The position numbers and the translations under genes are program-made. The notes beneath the pieces are model-generated. The model saw only the letters and a program-made list of their open reading frames with translations. It searched no databases and was not told the origin of the DNA. A DNA stretch of 64,000 nucleotides, taken from NCBI GenBank assembly GCA_023702235.1, contig JAMQCR010000001.1:2542001-2606000 (forward strand). Reading direction: 5' to 3'. The stretch's first letter is position 1, and the number at the start of each line of letters is the position of its first letter. This document shows, in pieces, positions 38,696 to 49,740 of the stretch. Origin of the DNA: Neobacillus pocheonensis (GTDB taxonomy: Bacteria; Bacillota; Bacilli; Bacillales; Cytobacillaceae).

Positions 38696-39635
38696 TTAAA
38701 AGCTAAGAGTTTGTTTTAAAGCATCTATTGACGTTCTTATTCCTGCCTCAACTGACATTGTAAGATCTTCCATTTCGAGAGAAACTTCACCGTTATATCC
38801 CATCATTCTGATGACGGAGAAGAATTCCTTCCACCATTGCAAATCTCTGCCGCAGCCTACTGCTACATAATTCCAGGCTCTATTTGCCGTATCAGTAACC
38901 ACTTTTGTTTCCAATACGCCATTAACAGCTGATAAATGTCTTTCAATTCTGACATCTTTACCATGAACATGGTGAATCGCTGCTCCCAGTTCTCTGGCTG
39001 ACAAAATTGGATCAGCACCCATCCAGATTAAATGGCTTGGGTCTAAATTCAAACCAACCATCGGTCCAACTGCATTCCGTAATCTAAATAATGTTTCTGG
39101 ATTATAAACTAACATAGAACTGAAATTTTCAAGGGCAATTTTTTCTACCCCGCATGATTCAGCCTTTTTAACTAACTCTTTCCAATACGGAATGGCTACC
39201 TCATTCCATTGATAATCCAAAATATCCTTTAATATAGGAGGCAGCTTACTGTATATGTAATCCAGTTAGGAATTTTATCTTCTGGGCTTCCTGCTGGTAG
39301 ACCACTCATCATAATGACCTTCTTGACACCAAGTAATCCAGCTAATTCCATTGTCTTTTCTGTTACTTCTCTATGTTCTTTGCCAAGTTCACCTGGATCT
39401 AAAGGATTTCCAGAACAGTTCAGTGCACAAAGCTTTATATTTCGCTTTTCTAATTCACCTAAAAAATCACTTCTTTTTGCTTCACTTTCTAACAACTCAT
39501 TCAAACGCAAATGTGGAGCCGGTGACCATCCACCTGTTGTCATCTCAATTGTATCAATACCCATTTCAGCAACAGTATCCAACATTTTTTCAAACGGCAA
39601 ATGGCTAAACTATCTGTTACATATGATAATTTCAT
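38696..39635 (-). pseudogene. Sugar phosphate isomerase/epimerase-like protein, two frameshifts
   Basis: A xylose-isomerase-like TIM barrel. ATG 39635 reads MKLSYVTDSL; one missing base near 39605 is needed to continue HLPFEKMLDTVAEMGIDTIE. Another near 39236 is needed between NWITYTVS and PPILKDILDYQWNEVAIP. Metal-ligand segments are KIALENF, LNLDPSHLIWMG, HHVHGKD and VSLEMED. Total is about 312 residues. It is located just upstream of the Gfo/Idh/MocA gene and is probably co-transcribed with it. Such pairs work on keto-inositols or related polyols. Confidence 0.78.
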
Positions 39636-39753
39636 AAAATTTTTTCCTCCTTGTCTAGGTAGTTACATATTTGTGTAAATCCTATCTCTTTATAGCATAA
39701 AAGATTTTGTTGTTTTTACATTTAAAGACATCTTACAAATTAACTTGTCTTTA

Positions 39754-39768
39754 AGAATTCGCTTTCAA
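39754..39768 (-). promoter_or_regulatory. cre box before the epimerase gene
   Basis: TTGAAAGCGAATTCT on the minus strand matches the cre consensus fully, 120 bases upstream of the epimerase start. Confidence 0.65.
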
Positions 39769-39914
39769 TTTTATTTGTAATGAATCACCTTCTTGTTATT
39801 GGAATAACCTTGTTTACATAGCTAATTATATAAAACATTTTCAGAATAGTAATTAAATTTTGGAGACACGTTTTTATACTTTAAGGACATCTTCTTAAAG
39901 GGAAACTCAAAAAA

Positions 39915-39942
39915 AACACCCCCACATAAAAAAGTGGGGGGG
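39915..39942 (-). terminator. Terminator after second AraC gene
   Basis: CCCCCAC and GTGGGGG stem with an A-rich loop. On the minus strand a TTTTTTTT run follows. Confidence 0.85.
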
Positions 39943-40851
39943 TCAGATTTCCGAATATGTAGTTGTATTTTTGTCAACAAATAGTGAGCGAAACCGCCCA
40001 GGTGAAGTTCGCATCATCGAAGTAAAAACACGTGTAAAATATTGAACATTCATAAAACCCGTTTCCTCAGCAATTTCTTTTAACGATAAATTCGTTTTTT
40101 TGAGTAATATAATCGCCTTTTTTATCCGTTCGTCTTGAACATATTTTGAGAAACTTACTCCTAATTCTGCTACAAAAATTCGCGACAAATGTCTGCCGGA
40201 TATGTGCAAATGTTTTGCGACTTCTGTAAGTTTCAAGGAATTTGATAAATTGTCATGAATAAATAATTGCGCTTGAATAAGAAGTACAGAAAACTGTTCG
40301 GGATCATGTTTATGATTACTTTTATTCAAAGCAGGAATAAAATCTTGCAGTATTGAAATGATGAGGGAAGATGCAATCGTTGAAAGCATTTCTTCAAAAA
40401 ACTCATTATTGCGCTTTGTTGCTTGGATAAGAAGCGACTTCCACAATAATGCTGTTTCCATTTCATATTGATCGTGTAAAATTATTTCGGTGCATTGTTT
40501 TGCTGTCTCCATGATTCTGATCCAGCTCTCACTCGACTCTGATTCGATTAGTGCAAATGCAACGTATAATAGAGACAGCCCCTTTTCGCTTTTTATTTGG
40601 TGCAACATTTCTGGTCTGGATAAAAAAAGCGTATTCTCTTGAAGCGAATAGGTACAATGATCATCAATATAAGTTCCTTCCCCCTCAACGACATAACATA
40701 CTTCAAAAAAAGAATGCTTGTGTAATTGATTGTCATAATGTTTTGGCATGACTCCCCAATAATGAATTTGAAAAGAGGCGCCATTTTGGTTTAAACGATG
40801 AACATAATCATTCAAAGAAGTTTTTCCAGATAAATATTTATTTAAATCCAA
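39943..40851 (-). CDS. AraC-family regulator (second)
   Basis: About 302 residues. The N-terminal cupin (HKHSFFEVCYVVEGEGTYID, about 44-64) could sense a small ligand. The AraC DNA-binding domain occupies the last 100 residues (SLKLTEVAKHLHISGRHLSR, LKEIAEETGFMNVQYFTRVF). No ATG is available: AGGAG at 40860-40864 favours TTG at 40851 or 40854. It is read toward the epimerase/dehydrogenase genes and is a candidate activator of them or of the adjacent MFS permease. Confidence 0.87.
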   Translation of the reverse strand: MDLNKYLSGKTSLNDYVHRLNQNGASFQIHYWGVMPKHYDNQLHKHSFFEVCYVVEGEGTYIDDHCTYSLQENTLFLSRPEMLHQIKSEKGLSLLYVAFALIESESSESWIRIMETAKQCTEIILHDQYEMETALLWKSLLIQATKRNNEFFEEMLSTIASSLIISILQDFIPALNKSNHKHDPEQFSVLLIQAQLFIHDNLSNSLKLTEVAKHLHISGRHLSRIFVAELGVSFSKYVQDERIKKAIILLKKTNLSLKEIAEETGFMNVQYFTRVFTSMMRTSPGRFRSLFVDKNTTTYSEI

Positions 40852-40908
40852 CAAAAGCACTCCTATTCAAAGTGATGTAACCGTTTTATATGAAACTTTA
40901 ATTAAAAC

Positions 40909-40932
40909 TGGATAGTCTTTGGGACTATCCAA
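40909..40932 (-). terminator. Hairpin after MFS gene
   Basis: TGGATAGTC and GGACTATCCA form a perfect stem followed on the minus strand by AGTTTTAATT. Confidence 0.6.
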
Positions 40933-41038
40933 CTTATCTTAATTATTAAACTTTTATAGTCTATTGATCTCTTCTTATTCCGTCTTGACTTGTACACTTA
41001 TTAAATGGTTCAACTACATTCTAGACGTCAGCCTTACT

Positions 41039-42241
41039 TTATTCAACAGATTGTTCGACACAAATTGTTGCAGATTCCCCATGACCTCTGCTCCAAATGA
41101 TAATAAGTAATGTAGCCACTAAACCCAGTATACCTACAAAATAAAATCCGGCAGCAATTCCCATCATTGAATTGAATATTCCTGCAAAAAATGGTCCTGC
41201 AAAGATGCCGATCGCATAAAGTGCCTGGTATGTCCCCATCGCAGTAGCTCTTTTTTCTGGCGCAATTTTTTCAATCGACATCCCTAACAGCAGCGGGAAA
41301 ATCAACCCTAATGAAAAACCGCTAAATCCTTGATCGACCAAGAATAAACCTTTTGTATGAACAAAAGGAAAGACAATTGTAAAAACGGAAGCAAGGAAAA
41401 AAGCGATTTTCAATGCATTCCATTCACCAAGGTGCGGAACAAGCTCCCTTCCCATAAAAAGGGTTGCAATGGCATGCGGAATCATAAAGGCAAACACAAG
41501 CCACGTAAGTTCACTTTCCTTAAATCCAATTTTTAAGGCATAGTTGGATGTAAATCCAAACATAGTCGAAAAGATAATACTATGAGCTAAAATCGATAAA
41601 AAGGCCACTTTTAACAAGGAAGATTCTTTCATTACAATTGCTAGATCCTTTAACTTGATAGGCTCCCTCTCAATTCCTTCTTTTGGTTCAATGATAAATA
41701 AAGAAAGAATTACGCCGATGATACTAAATAGACCGCCTATCAAAAATGGAGTTTTCCATCCCCATTCACTTACAATATAACCACTGAAACTCATCCCTAT
41801 AAATTGTGCTAAGACGACAATAAAGGAAATGCTCCCCATAGCAAGCTGAACTTCTTTTTCAGTAAAATAACTGGAATATAAAACCGTAAAAGCAACCCAC
41901 GTTGCCGCTGATAGCCCTGCAAGTGCACGGGCTGCCAGAATCCACCCTAGGTTATCTGTAAATAAAAAGATCAGACAACTTATCATACTCACGAACATAC
42001 CAAAAATAATAAATGGCTTCCTTACTTTCCTAAGATCGGAAAAAATCCCGATCGGGAGCCTGCATATAAGCTGCATAAGGCCATAGCTGCTTAATACAAT
42101 CCCAATAAAGGTATATTTTCCACCCAACGATTCCATATAAGGAGAAAAAATAGGAACATATAGAAATTGCGGAAACCACAATAGGAAGGATACAACCATG
42201 AAAAGATATTTATTTCTAGCTAAATTGAATTCTCTCAACAT
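41039..42241 (-). CDS. Major facilitator superfamily permease
   Basis: A 400-residue protein with 12 predicted helices. It carries an MFS 2-3 loop motif (RLPIGIFSDLRKVRKP) and the helix-4 stretch AARALAGLSAATWVAFTVLY. It belongs to the general MFS_1 group, not the sugar-porter group of IolT, so it may export or import a different inositol-related compound. I chose ATG 42241 just after GGAGGTGGC; TTG 42238 is also possible. The longer upstream frame runs through a repeat element and is not real. Confidence 0.82.
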   Translation of the reverse strand: MLREFNLARNKYLFMVVSFLLWFPQFLYVPIFSPYMESLGGKYTFIGIVLSSYGLMQLICRLPIGIFSDLRKVRKPFIIFGMFVSMISCLIFLFTDNLGWILAARALAGLSAATWVAFTVLYSSYFTEKEVQLAMGSISFIVVLAQFIGMSFSGYIVSEWGWKTPFLIGGLFSIIGVILSLFIIEPKEGIEREPIKLKDLAIVMKESSLLKVAFLSILAHSIIFSTMFGFTSNYALKIGFKESELTWLVFAFMIPHAIATLFMGRELVPHLGEWNALKIAFFLASVFTIVFPFVHTKGLFLVDQGFSGFSLGLIFPLLLGMSIEKIAPEKRATAMGTYQALYAIGIFAGPFFAGIFNSMMGIAAGFYFVGILGLVATLLIIIWSRGHGESATICVEQSVE

Positions 42242-42283
42242 GCCACCTCCATTTTCTACTAAAAATAAAAAAACCAGGGAATA

Positions 42284-42433
42284 AGAAAAGCGCAAGCGCC
42301 CGTTTAGCAACGTATGGACTGGAGCGCTTCGACTGAGATAAAGGAAACACGAATCGCATTTTTTGCTTGTTCGTGTTGACTTATCGTAGGGAGAAGAGCG
42401 AAGTACACTAGTTGCTGGGCGCTGAAGCTGGAC
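42284..42433. repeat. Bacillaceae intergenic repeat element (about 150 bp)
   Basis: The sequence from AAAAGCGCAAGCGCC through GGAGCGCTTCGACTGAG and CGTGTTGACTTATCGTAGGG to GGGCGCTGAAGCTGGAC is a type of repeat I recognise from many Bacillaceae genomes. It is highly structured, with complementary GGCGC/GCGCC ends. It separates the MFS gene from iolJ. Confidence 0.7.
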
Positions 42434-42477
42434 AATTCTCAAAGTCAAAATTTATACTTTCCTTTTACATAAAATAG

Positions 42478-42536
42478 CATGGGGACGGTTCTAACGCTTC
42501 TATTTATAGAAAGCGAGCAGAAGAACCGTCCCCATG
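42478..42536. terminator. Long inverted repeat after iolJ
   Basis: CATGGGGACGGTTCT (42478-42492) is the exact reverse complement of 42522-42536, around a 29-base loop with further pairing. Such GGGGACGGTTCT palindromes recur in Bacillus intergenic regions. Here it can end the iol transcript. Confidence 0.8.
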
Positions 42537-42540
42537 AAGA

Positions 42541-43408
42541 CTATGCTTTGTTGTTAGATTTAAATTCTTTTATTTTGATTTTTACTGTTTGTTTTACTGC
42601 TTCTTTACCTGGTGTGAGAATTGTCCGTGGGTCGTAAACTTTACTGTCTTTTTCCAGTACCTCACGAATTGCCTTTGACCATGCTTGCAAACATTCTGTA
42701 TTCACATTAATTTTGGCATCTGCCAAGTTCGATTGCTTTATGGATTTGGTATAAAGGGATGCCTGAACCACCATGTAATACAAGTGGTATATTGGTCAAC
42801 TCTGAAATCTCTTTCATTTCAGCAAACCCCAATATTGGTTCTCCCTGGTAGGGACCATGAACAGAACCAAGAGCAGCCGCCAATGCATCAATGCCTGTTT
42901 CTTGCACAATTCTTAAGCATTCACTGGGATCAGCGTAGTTAATTCCGCCAATAAGACCATCTTCATTCCCGCCAACGGTTCCAACTTCGGCTTCAACTGA
43001 AACACCGTGAAGACATGCATAGTCAACAACTTGCTTTGTCATGGCAATATTTTCATCAATTGGATGGTGTGATCCATCGATCATGACGGAAGTATATCCG
43101 GCATCAACTGCTTCTTTACATCTTTCCACACTGCTTCCGTGATCTAAATGTAAAGCAACCGGTACAGATATGTTCTTTTCCTCTACAAGACTATTAATTA
43201 CTGTGGAAATAGTTTTAAATCCGCCCAAATAATCCACAAGTCTATCTGAAGAGGCTAAAATGACAGGAGCTTGCTCCTCTTCAGCTGCTTCTAAAATAGC
43301 TTCTGCCCATTGGAAGCTGTTAATATTAAATTGCCCAACGGCATATTTTTCTTCTTTTGCTTTCTTAAGCATTTCTTTCATTGTCACTAATCTTCTTGTT
43401 GTTATCAT
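42541..43408 (-). pseudogene. iolJ: DKGP aldolase (class II aldolase), frameshifted
   Basis: IolJ cleaves 6-phospho-5-dehydro-2-deoxygluconate to dihydroxyacetone phosphate and malonate semialdehyde, using Zn2+. The sequence follows the IolJ pattern: [35 protein letters not shown] (Zn His), [41 protein letters not shown] and VLHGGSGIP. The frame breaks near 42725, where KAIELG must continue [14 protein letters not shown]; one extra A explains it. I chose ATG 43408, after AGGTGGG. It is the last gene of the iolABCD-J transcript. Confidence 0.88.
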
Positions 43409-43529
43409 TTTTCCCATCCCACCTCTCTTTAAAAAATACCAATATAAGCTTGAATGAGGTTGGACCATAATCAATCGGATTCTGATCCAACCTCAATGAT
43501 CTTTTTTGGTAGATGCCAAGTCCTTTTTA

Positions 43530-45439
43530 TTAGTATTGTTTGGCTGTTTCTAATTTTTGTTTTCTAAATTCGGCTGCTCTTTGGATACTTTCTTTATTTG
43601 AAACCTCTGCAACACCGACATTCCACCAGCTCTCATAGCCGTCCGTCATGGTTTTTGGCAGGACTTTAATATCGATCAGTGTAGATACTTTCTGCTTTTT
43701 GGCATCTTCCAGCGCCGCTTTCAACTCTTCTACTGTATTTACCCGGTAGGTCTTGGCACCATATCCTTCGGCCACTTTTGCATAATCGATAGTTAAAATT
43801 TTATTATCATTGGTTCTGAATTCGCAGAAATAACTGCCACCACCATGATCCATTTGTAAGTTATTGATACAGCCAAATCCTGAATTATCAAAGAGGACAA
43901 TATTGATTTTTTGTCCATATTGAATGGACGTAATAAATTCAGAATGCAGCATTAAGAAGCTGCCATCACCTACAAGGGAGTAAACTTCTTTTGTTGGCTC
44001 CGCTAATTTTACCCCTAGTGCACCAGATACTTCATACCCCATGCAAGAGTAGCCGTACTCGACATTGTAAGTATTAGGTTCAGCCGTATTCCATATACGC
44101 TGTACATCTCCTGGAAGAGATCCGGCTGCAGTGATGATGACGCTGTCAGGCGAAATCGTATCATTCACGGCCAGCAATGCTGTTGTTTGAGGAAGCTCCG
44201 TGTTAAGTGCGTCCGCATATTCATTCAGTACTTCTTGAGAAAAATGATTTTTCACTTCCGGATCGAAATTTTCACGGTTGAAGGTTACTTGGCTCAAACG
44301 GTTGCGTTCTGCGGTCCATTCTTCTTTTAATTGAGCAATTTGATTGCTAAAATCACTTTCATATCCTTCTAATAATAGGCCAATTGCTCCAATGCTGTTT
44401 TTGCATCGGCTACAACCTGGAAGGCATCCATTTTATACGCTTGCATACGGCTGACATTGATGTTTAAAAACTTTGTCTGCTCAAAGTTAAAGGCAGTTTT
44501 TGAAGAAGTTGCGAAATCTGTGTATCTTGTACCGATCCCAATAAATAAATCGGCTTGACGTGCCGCTTTATTTGCTGCCAGTGTACCAGTAATCCCCATT
44601 CCACCTAGATTATTTTTGAAATCAGACTCTATTGTTGCTTTACCGGCTTGTGTTTCTACTAATGGGATATTATGTTTTTCCGAAAGCGAGACCAAAATAT
44701 CACGTGCTTGGGAGTATTTTGCTCCACCGCCAACTAAAATGACCGGTTTTTTGCTTGCACGGATCAGATCAGCCGCTCCTTTTAGTTCACGCTCTACCGG
44801 TGCTTTCCGATCGATATAGTGGACGCGTTTTTCAAAGAATTTTTCATCGTAATCAAACGCTTCTCCTTCTACATCCTGTGAAATACAAATCGTTGCCGGA
44901 CCAGCTTTTCCTGGGTCGGTCATCACTTCAAAGGCACGAAGCAAACTTGACATTAACTGCTCAGGGCGGGTAATTCGATCCCAATATCTTGAAACTGGTT
45001 TTAATGCATCATTTGTTGTAACAGCCAAGCTATATTCTTGTTCAACTTGTTGTAAAACCGGATCAGGTTGTCTTGTTGCAAAGGTATCCCCTGGGATAAA
45101 CAATACCGGAATGTTATTTGCCAAGGCAGTACCAGCAGCTGCTGCTAAGTTGGCTGAACCTGGTCCAACAGAAGTTGTAACCGCATAAATTTTTTGACGC
45201 AACATTTGCTTGCTATACGCAATCGCTGCATGCGCCATCCCTTGTTCATTTTTCCCTTGAATAACCTTTAAATGACCAGAGTATTCTTCAAGTGCCTGCC
45301 CAATTCCCAAAACATTACCGTGTCCAAAGACATTAAAGATCCCTTCCACGAATGGTAATTCTTTTCCATCTAAATGGATATATTGTTGGTTTAAAAATTT
45401 AATTAATGCCTGCGCTGTTGTTAATCTAATTTCCCCCAT
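43530..45439 (-). pseudogene. iolD: THcHDO hydrolase, one frameshift
   Basis: IolD is the thiamine-diphosphate enzyme that opens the ring of 3D-(3,5/4)-trihydroxycyclohexane-1,2-dione to 5-deoxy-glucuronate. The restored length of about 636 residues is normal. Visible parts are the N-terminal ThDP Glu region ([17 protein letters not shown]), the central domain [12 protein letters not shown] and the C-terminal ThDP motif GDGSFLMLHSEF...DNSGFG. One missing base near 44377 separates KTALEQLA from [23 protein letters not shown] 45439 follows GAGGTG. It lies 13 bases after iolC. Confidence 0.92.
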
Positions 45440-45452
45440 GGCTATTCTCACC

Positions 45453-46451
45453 TCAAACTGTTTGTTCAGCTTTTTCAGATCTTTCCGCAATTAATTGTTC
45501 AATTTCAGATACGGTTGGCATCGCTTCCGAAGAACTGTGTTTACTTACCACAATCGCTGCAGAGGCACTGCCAAATTTTAAAGCAGTTTCGATATCCTTG
45601 CCTGTGATTAAAGCGTATAAAAATGCTGAAGCGTAAGAGTCGCCTGCGCCAAACGTTTTTAATACTTTCGTTAGATAAGCATCGCCTCTGAATGTTTCGC
45701 CTGATTTTGAATACGCATAAGATCCTTCTACACCGTGCTTAATCACAACTAATTCTGGAGAGTATTTAAACAAATGGTTAATAGTCTCAGAGTTATTGCC
45801 CTCTGCAACGTTTTCCATCACATCGAATTCATCTCGTGTACCCACCACAACATCTGCCTGCTCCGCTACTAATGAATAATAAACAGATGTTTCTTCAGGT
45901 GATGCCCATGTATATCCACGATAGTCCAATTCAAAAACAACTTTCACATCATGTTTTTTTGCTAAATGAATGGCTTTTAAGACTGCTTCACGGGAAGGGC
46001 TTTTAGCTAAAGCTGTACCAGAAACAAGTAGAACTTTTGCTTTTTTAATATAGTCTTCATTTACCTCAGATGGCTGCAAATAAAGATCAGCTACTTCATC
46101 ACGGTACATTAAAATGCTGCATTCTTCAGGACTTTTAATCTCCGTAAAGGCTAAGCCTGTCTTATGTCCTTCCGTATCAACGGCCATGTTGGTGGTATCT
46201 ACTCCAACACCACGCATATACTGTTCAATAAATCGTCCGTGCTGGTCATTGGCAAGTTTTCCGATAAATCCAGCTTTTAAGCCCAGTTTCGATGTTCCAA
46301 TCGCAATATTTGCCGGCGAACCGCCGACGTATTTTTTAAATGTCATTGTTTCTTCCATTGGCCGGTTGTATTCCACTGCATTTAAATCGATACAGGCACG
46401 GCCGATGGCAATAACGTCAAACTCTCTATCTGAATTAAATTGAACTTTCAT
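45453..46451 (-). CDS. iolC: 5-dehydro-2-deoxygluconokinase
   Basis: IolC phosphorylates 5-dehydro-2-deoxygluconate (DKG) to DKGP with ATP. The 332-residue PfkB-family kinase closely matches B. subtilis Iol[31 protein letters not shown], the catalytic GAGD (268-271, Asp271 as base) and [12 protein letters not shown] chose ATG 46451; the GAGGAGG lies 12 bases upstream, and a TTG abuts the ribosome site. It is downstream of iolB (19-base gap) and upstream of iolD. Confidence 0.95.
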   Translation of the reverse strand: MKVQFNSDREFDVIAIGRACIDLNAVEYNRPMEETMTFKKYVGGSPANIAIGTSKLGLKAGFIGKLANDQHGRFIEQYMRGVGVDTTNMAVDTEGHKTGLAFTEIKSPEECSILMYRDEVADLYLQPSEVNEDYIKKAKVLLVSGTALAKSPSREAVLKAIHLAKKHDVKVVFELDYRGYTWASPEETSVYYSLVAEQADVVVGTRDEFDVMENVAEGNNSETINHLFKYSPELVVIKHGVEGSYAYSKSGETFRGDAYLTKVLKTFGAGDSYASAFLYALITGKDIETALKFGSASAAIVVSKHSSSEAMPTVSEIEQLIAERSEKAEQTV

Positions 46452-46470
46452 TTTTGATAACAACCTCCTC

Positions 46471-47289
46471 TTATTTACGGTTTAAAATCCATTCATGTGC
46501 TGGTTCGTTGTGGAATTTCCAAATACGTTTTGGTCCTGCCATTACATTTAGGTAATAGGATTCATAACCATCAGGAACCCCAACTGGATGGTATCCGGCA
46601 GGTACTAACACGACATCACCATTTTCTACCGCCATCGTTTCATCAAGGGAACGGTCATCTGTATAGACGCGTTGGAAGACAAATCCTTGCCGCGGGTTCA
46701 TTTCATGATAGTAGCTTTCTTCTAAAAATGATTCATTCGGCAAGTTATCTTGATCATGTTTATGTGGTGGATAGCTTGACCAGTTTCCGCTTTCTGTGAA
46801 TACTTCTACCACTAGCAAACTATTTGCAGAAGGGTCTGAATCAGGCAAGATATTATGCACTAAACGCTTATTACTATATTTTCCTCTATGTTCAATTCCA
46901 TTGTCTTTCGCCTTAATCAGCTTTGTTGGCAATTGATTATAAGATGGCGAGTAGCAAAGAACAACACGGGCTTGACTTACAGCCTCGACTTCAAACGAAC
47001 GATCATTGGAGACATAAACACTATCGGTTGGTTTCTTTTCAAATACGCTTTCTCTTGTGCCCAAGTTTTCAAAAACTTGTTTGTGATCAGAAACAGTTAT
47101 TTTTCCAGTTAGAGCCATAATGCAGCATTCTACTTTACCTAATTCTTCTGTATATGTACTACCTGGAGCTAAATCCACTACTTTAAAGCCTACATATTCT
47201 AATGGGGAATTTTTACCCGTTACTTCGTGGACGATTGTTACTCCTGGTGATATTTCTTTTGGATTTGGTTTTCGGAGCAATTTACTAAT
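46471..47289 (-). CDS. iolB: 5-deoxy-glucuronate isomerase, apparent ATT start
   Basis: IolB isomerises 5-deoxy-glucuronate to 5-dehydro-2-deoxygluconate. The 272-residue bicupin matches B. subtilis IolB throughout: LLRKPNPKEISPGVTIVHEV, NILPDSDPSANSLLVVEV, WSSYPPHKHD (metal ligands), EESYYHEMNP and GYHPVGVPDGY. Aligned with relatives that start MSxLLRKP, this protein starts ISKLLRKP. The codon is ATT (47289-47287), placed eight bases after GGGAGG. No ATG, GTG or TTG fits. Either a rare ATT start or an ATG miscalled or mutated. Confidence 0.93.
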   Translation of the reverse strand: MSKLLRKPNPKEISPGVTIVHEVTGKNSPLEYVGFKVVDLAPGSTYTEELGKVECCIMALTGKITVSDHKQVFENLGTRESVFEKKPTDSVYVSNDRSFEVEAVSQARVVLCYSPSYNQLPTKLIKAKDNGIEHRGKYSNKRLVHNILPDSDPSANSLLVVEVFTESGNWSSYPPHKHDQDNLPNESFLEESYYHEMNPRQGFVFQRVYTDDRSLDETMAVENGDVVLVPAGYHPVGVPDGYESYYLNVMAGPKRIWKFHNEPAHEWILNRK

Positions 47290-47385
47290 GTTGGTCTCCT
47301 CCCATTTATGAAAAATGCCATGATTGGCTATTATCCATGCAGGAATTAGCAGGATAATAGCCAAATTTTACAGAATGATAGAAAC

Positions 47386-48860
47386 TTATTCAAATGATGG
47401 TGCTTTATAATTTGCTGTAACGACTTTTTTACGTGTGTAGAATTCAACGCCGTCTTTTCCGTTTACCGGTAATGTTCCGTAGAATGAAGATTTCCATCCT
47501 GAAAATGGGAAGAATGCCATTGGCGCTGGAACACCCAAGTTAATTCCGAGCATACCTGCATCGATATTTTCACGGAAGTAACGAATGGATGAAGCGTTTG
47601 ATGTATACAGACATGCACCATTTGCAAATTCTGATTTATTCGCTGTTTCAACAGCTTCTTTTAAATTTTTAACACGAACGATTGATAATACTGGAGCAAA
47701 AATTTCATCTTTCCAGATTGTCATATCTGTTGTAACACCATCGAAAATAGTTGGTCCTACAAAATATCCATCTTCCGGTGCATTTTTGCGGCCATCACAT
47801 ACTAATTCTGCACCTTCTTCAATCCCTTTTTGGATATAACCCAATGTACGTTGTTGATTTTGTTCGCGAATAACTGGACCTAAGAATACTCCCTCATCCA
47901 AGCCGTGACCGATTTTCACTTCTTTTGCCTCTTCTACTAATTTTTCAAGAAAAGCATCTGCAATACCTTCTTCTACAGTTACAACTGAGCAAGCCATGCA
48001 GCGTTCACCGGCTGAACCAAAGGCTGATGCAATAACGTTTGTTGTGGCAAGTTCTAAATCGGCATCATTTAAAACAATGGAATGGTTTTTGGCACCTGTT
48101 AAAGCTTGAACGCGTTTTAGGTTTTGGCTTCCGCGCTTATAGACATATTCTCCGACTGGTTGTGAACCAACAAATGAAATAGCTTTTACTTTAGGGTGGT
48201 CTAAAAGTCCATTTACAACATCATGTGCACCATGAACAACGTTGAATACACCTTTAGGAAGACCAGCTTCTTCAAATAGTTCTGCTAATTTTTGAGCTAA
48301 TAATGGTGTTCTTTCAGATGGTTTAAGAACGAATGTATTACCTACAGCAATGCCATTGGGAACATCCAGCATGGCACCATCATTGGGAAGTTAAATGGTG
48401 TAATGCCGCCAACAACACCAATTGGGTAGCGATAATTTGTGACCTCAACATCTGTTGCAATCGTAGTAAGAGAATCTCCCATCATGAGTGTAGGTGCGCC
48501 AGCAGCAAACTCCACATTTTCAATTCCGCGACCTACTTCACCTAATGCCTCGGAAAGATTTTTACCATTTTCAATCGTAATGATTCGAGCTAATTCTTCT
48601 TTATTTTTTTGTAATAATTGTTGGAAATTGAATAAAATTCTTGCACGTTTTTGAACAGGTACGTCTTTCCAGCTTTCAAATGCCTTTGCTGCCATTTCTA
48701 CTGCATAATCAACTTCTTCTTTTGTTGAAAGGGGAACCTGGGCAATGACTTCTTTTTTAGCTGGATCGTAGACATCTTCGAATTGAGCCGCTTTACTTTC
48801 AACCCATTCACCATTTATGTAGTTTTTTAGTTTCTCTACCTGTGTTAATACTTTAGACAT
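47386..48860 (-). pseudogene. iolA: Malonate/methylmalonate-semialdehyde dehydrogenase (CoA-acylating), one frameshift
   Basis: IolA (MmsA) oxidises malonate semialdehyde to acetyl-CoA and CO2, the last pathway step. About 490 residues after restoration. It has the catalytic Cys in [11 protein letters not shown] and the MMSDH-specific [12 protein letters not shown] in place of the usual ALDH glutamate motif. The frame changes near 48357, between CWMFPMA and [16 protein letters not shown]; one missing base explains it. The ATG follows a ribosome site AAGGAGG. It is the first gene of the iolABCDJ operon, with operator-like repeats and a weak cre upstream. Confidence 0.93.
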
Positions 48861-48959
48861 AATTTTTCCTCCTTAAGAAAAGCTTCTTATAATTTTTGAG
48901 TAATTTTTAATTTCGAAACACTCTAACACTCTAGTAAACTGGTAAAACTTTTTAACTCA

Positions 48960-49023
48960 TTGTTACTTGTTGGTTATGTTTTGGTTATCTTTGATTACAT
49001 ATTAATACTAAAAACGCTTTCAG
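48960..49023 (-). promoter_or_regulatory. IolR-like tandem operator and weak cre upstream of iolA
   Basis: TTGTTAC (48960), TTGGTTAT (48970), TTGGTTAT (48981) and TTGATTAC (48991) repeat every 10-11 bp. On the minus strand this reads AACCAA-type repeats, close to the B. subtilis IolR motif. An imperfect cre (49009-49023) lies just beyond. Confidence 0.65.
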
Positions 49024-49151
49024 TCAACTGTTTTTTTAATATTGTTTAAATATAAGAATTAACATAATTTCGGCTCTTGTGTCCTGTTTATGCTGGGAAA
49101 AATCGCCATCCCCTTTTCCAACATACTTATGTGCGCTATCCCAAAAGCTCA

Positions 49152-49541
49152 TTACAATTTACCAGTTAAAAACTGTGCTTCACCGAATCCAAAGCTCCAG
49201 TCAGCCGCCCCGTTGGTAACAATAGAAACCATAATATCATTTGGGGCAATTCCACAGCATTCTCCCAGCTCTTGTACCAAAAGTTTATAAAAGGTTTTCT
49301 TTTGCTGATCACTTCTTTGGGTACTTGTTACACTAACAATAACTAAATCCTGGCTTCTCTCAAATCCTAATCCAGTATCTTCAATGATTAATTCATTGAC
49401 AGGATGCTGATTTATAATTTGGTAACGATCTCTTTCAGGTACGCCAAAAGCCTTAACAACTGCTCGGTGGGAAGCATCTAATAATTGTTTTAAAGCTTTA
49501 TCATCTCGGCCCTGGATTAAATCAAATCGAACTAACGGCAT
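49152..49541 (-). CDS. Tautomerase-family protein
   Basis: 129 residues starting [16 protein letters not shown]. After Met removal, Pro1 is the catalytic base of the 4-oxalocrotonate tautomerase superfamily. Length and sequence fit the long YrdN/YusQ-like group. ATG 49541 follows GGGGGTAG. The gene lies in the inositol island behind its own operator-like repeats, so it may act on keto/enol intermediates of inositol catabolism. That role is inference. Confidence 0.85.
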   Translation of the reverse strand: MPLVRFDLIQGRDDKALKQLLDASHRAVVKAFGVPERDRYQIINQHPVNELIIEDTGLGFERSQDLVIVSVTSTQRSDQQKKTFYKLLVQELGECCGIAPNDIMVSIVTNGAADWSFGFGEAQFLTGKL

Positions 49542-49599
49542 ATTTCTACCCCCAATTAAAAGTAGGATCTTAATCAATAAATCAACCAATTATCAACTA

Positions 49600-49629
49600 T
49601 TGGGTATATATTGATTATATTATGGTTAT
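49600..49629 (-). promoter_or_regulatory. IolR-like tandem repeats before the tautomerase gene
   Basis: TTGGGTAT (49600), TTGATTAT (49611) and ATGGTTAT (49622) repeat with an exact 11-bp period. Confidence 0.6.
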
Positions 49630-49740
49630 ATCGTAGTATTAATTAGGGCTTCAGTCAATATTTTTTTTCCACTTGAAAGTATTGGAACGCTCGGAATGCA
49701 TTGACTGACGTAGTGAGTTGCTAAAAGAGATAGAATATAA

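Noticed and set aside
42242..42448. N-terminal extension of the MFS permease
   Set aside because: The extension is translated from the intergenic repeat element; the ribosome site and helix pattern support the start at 42241.
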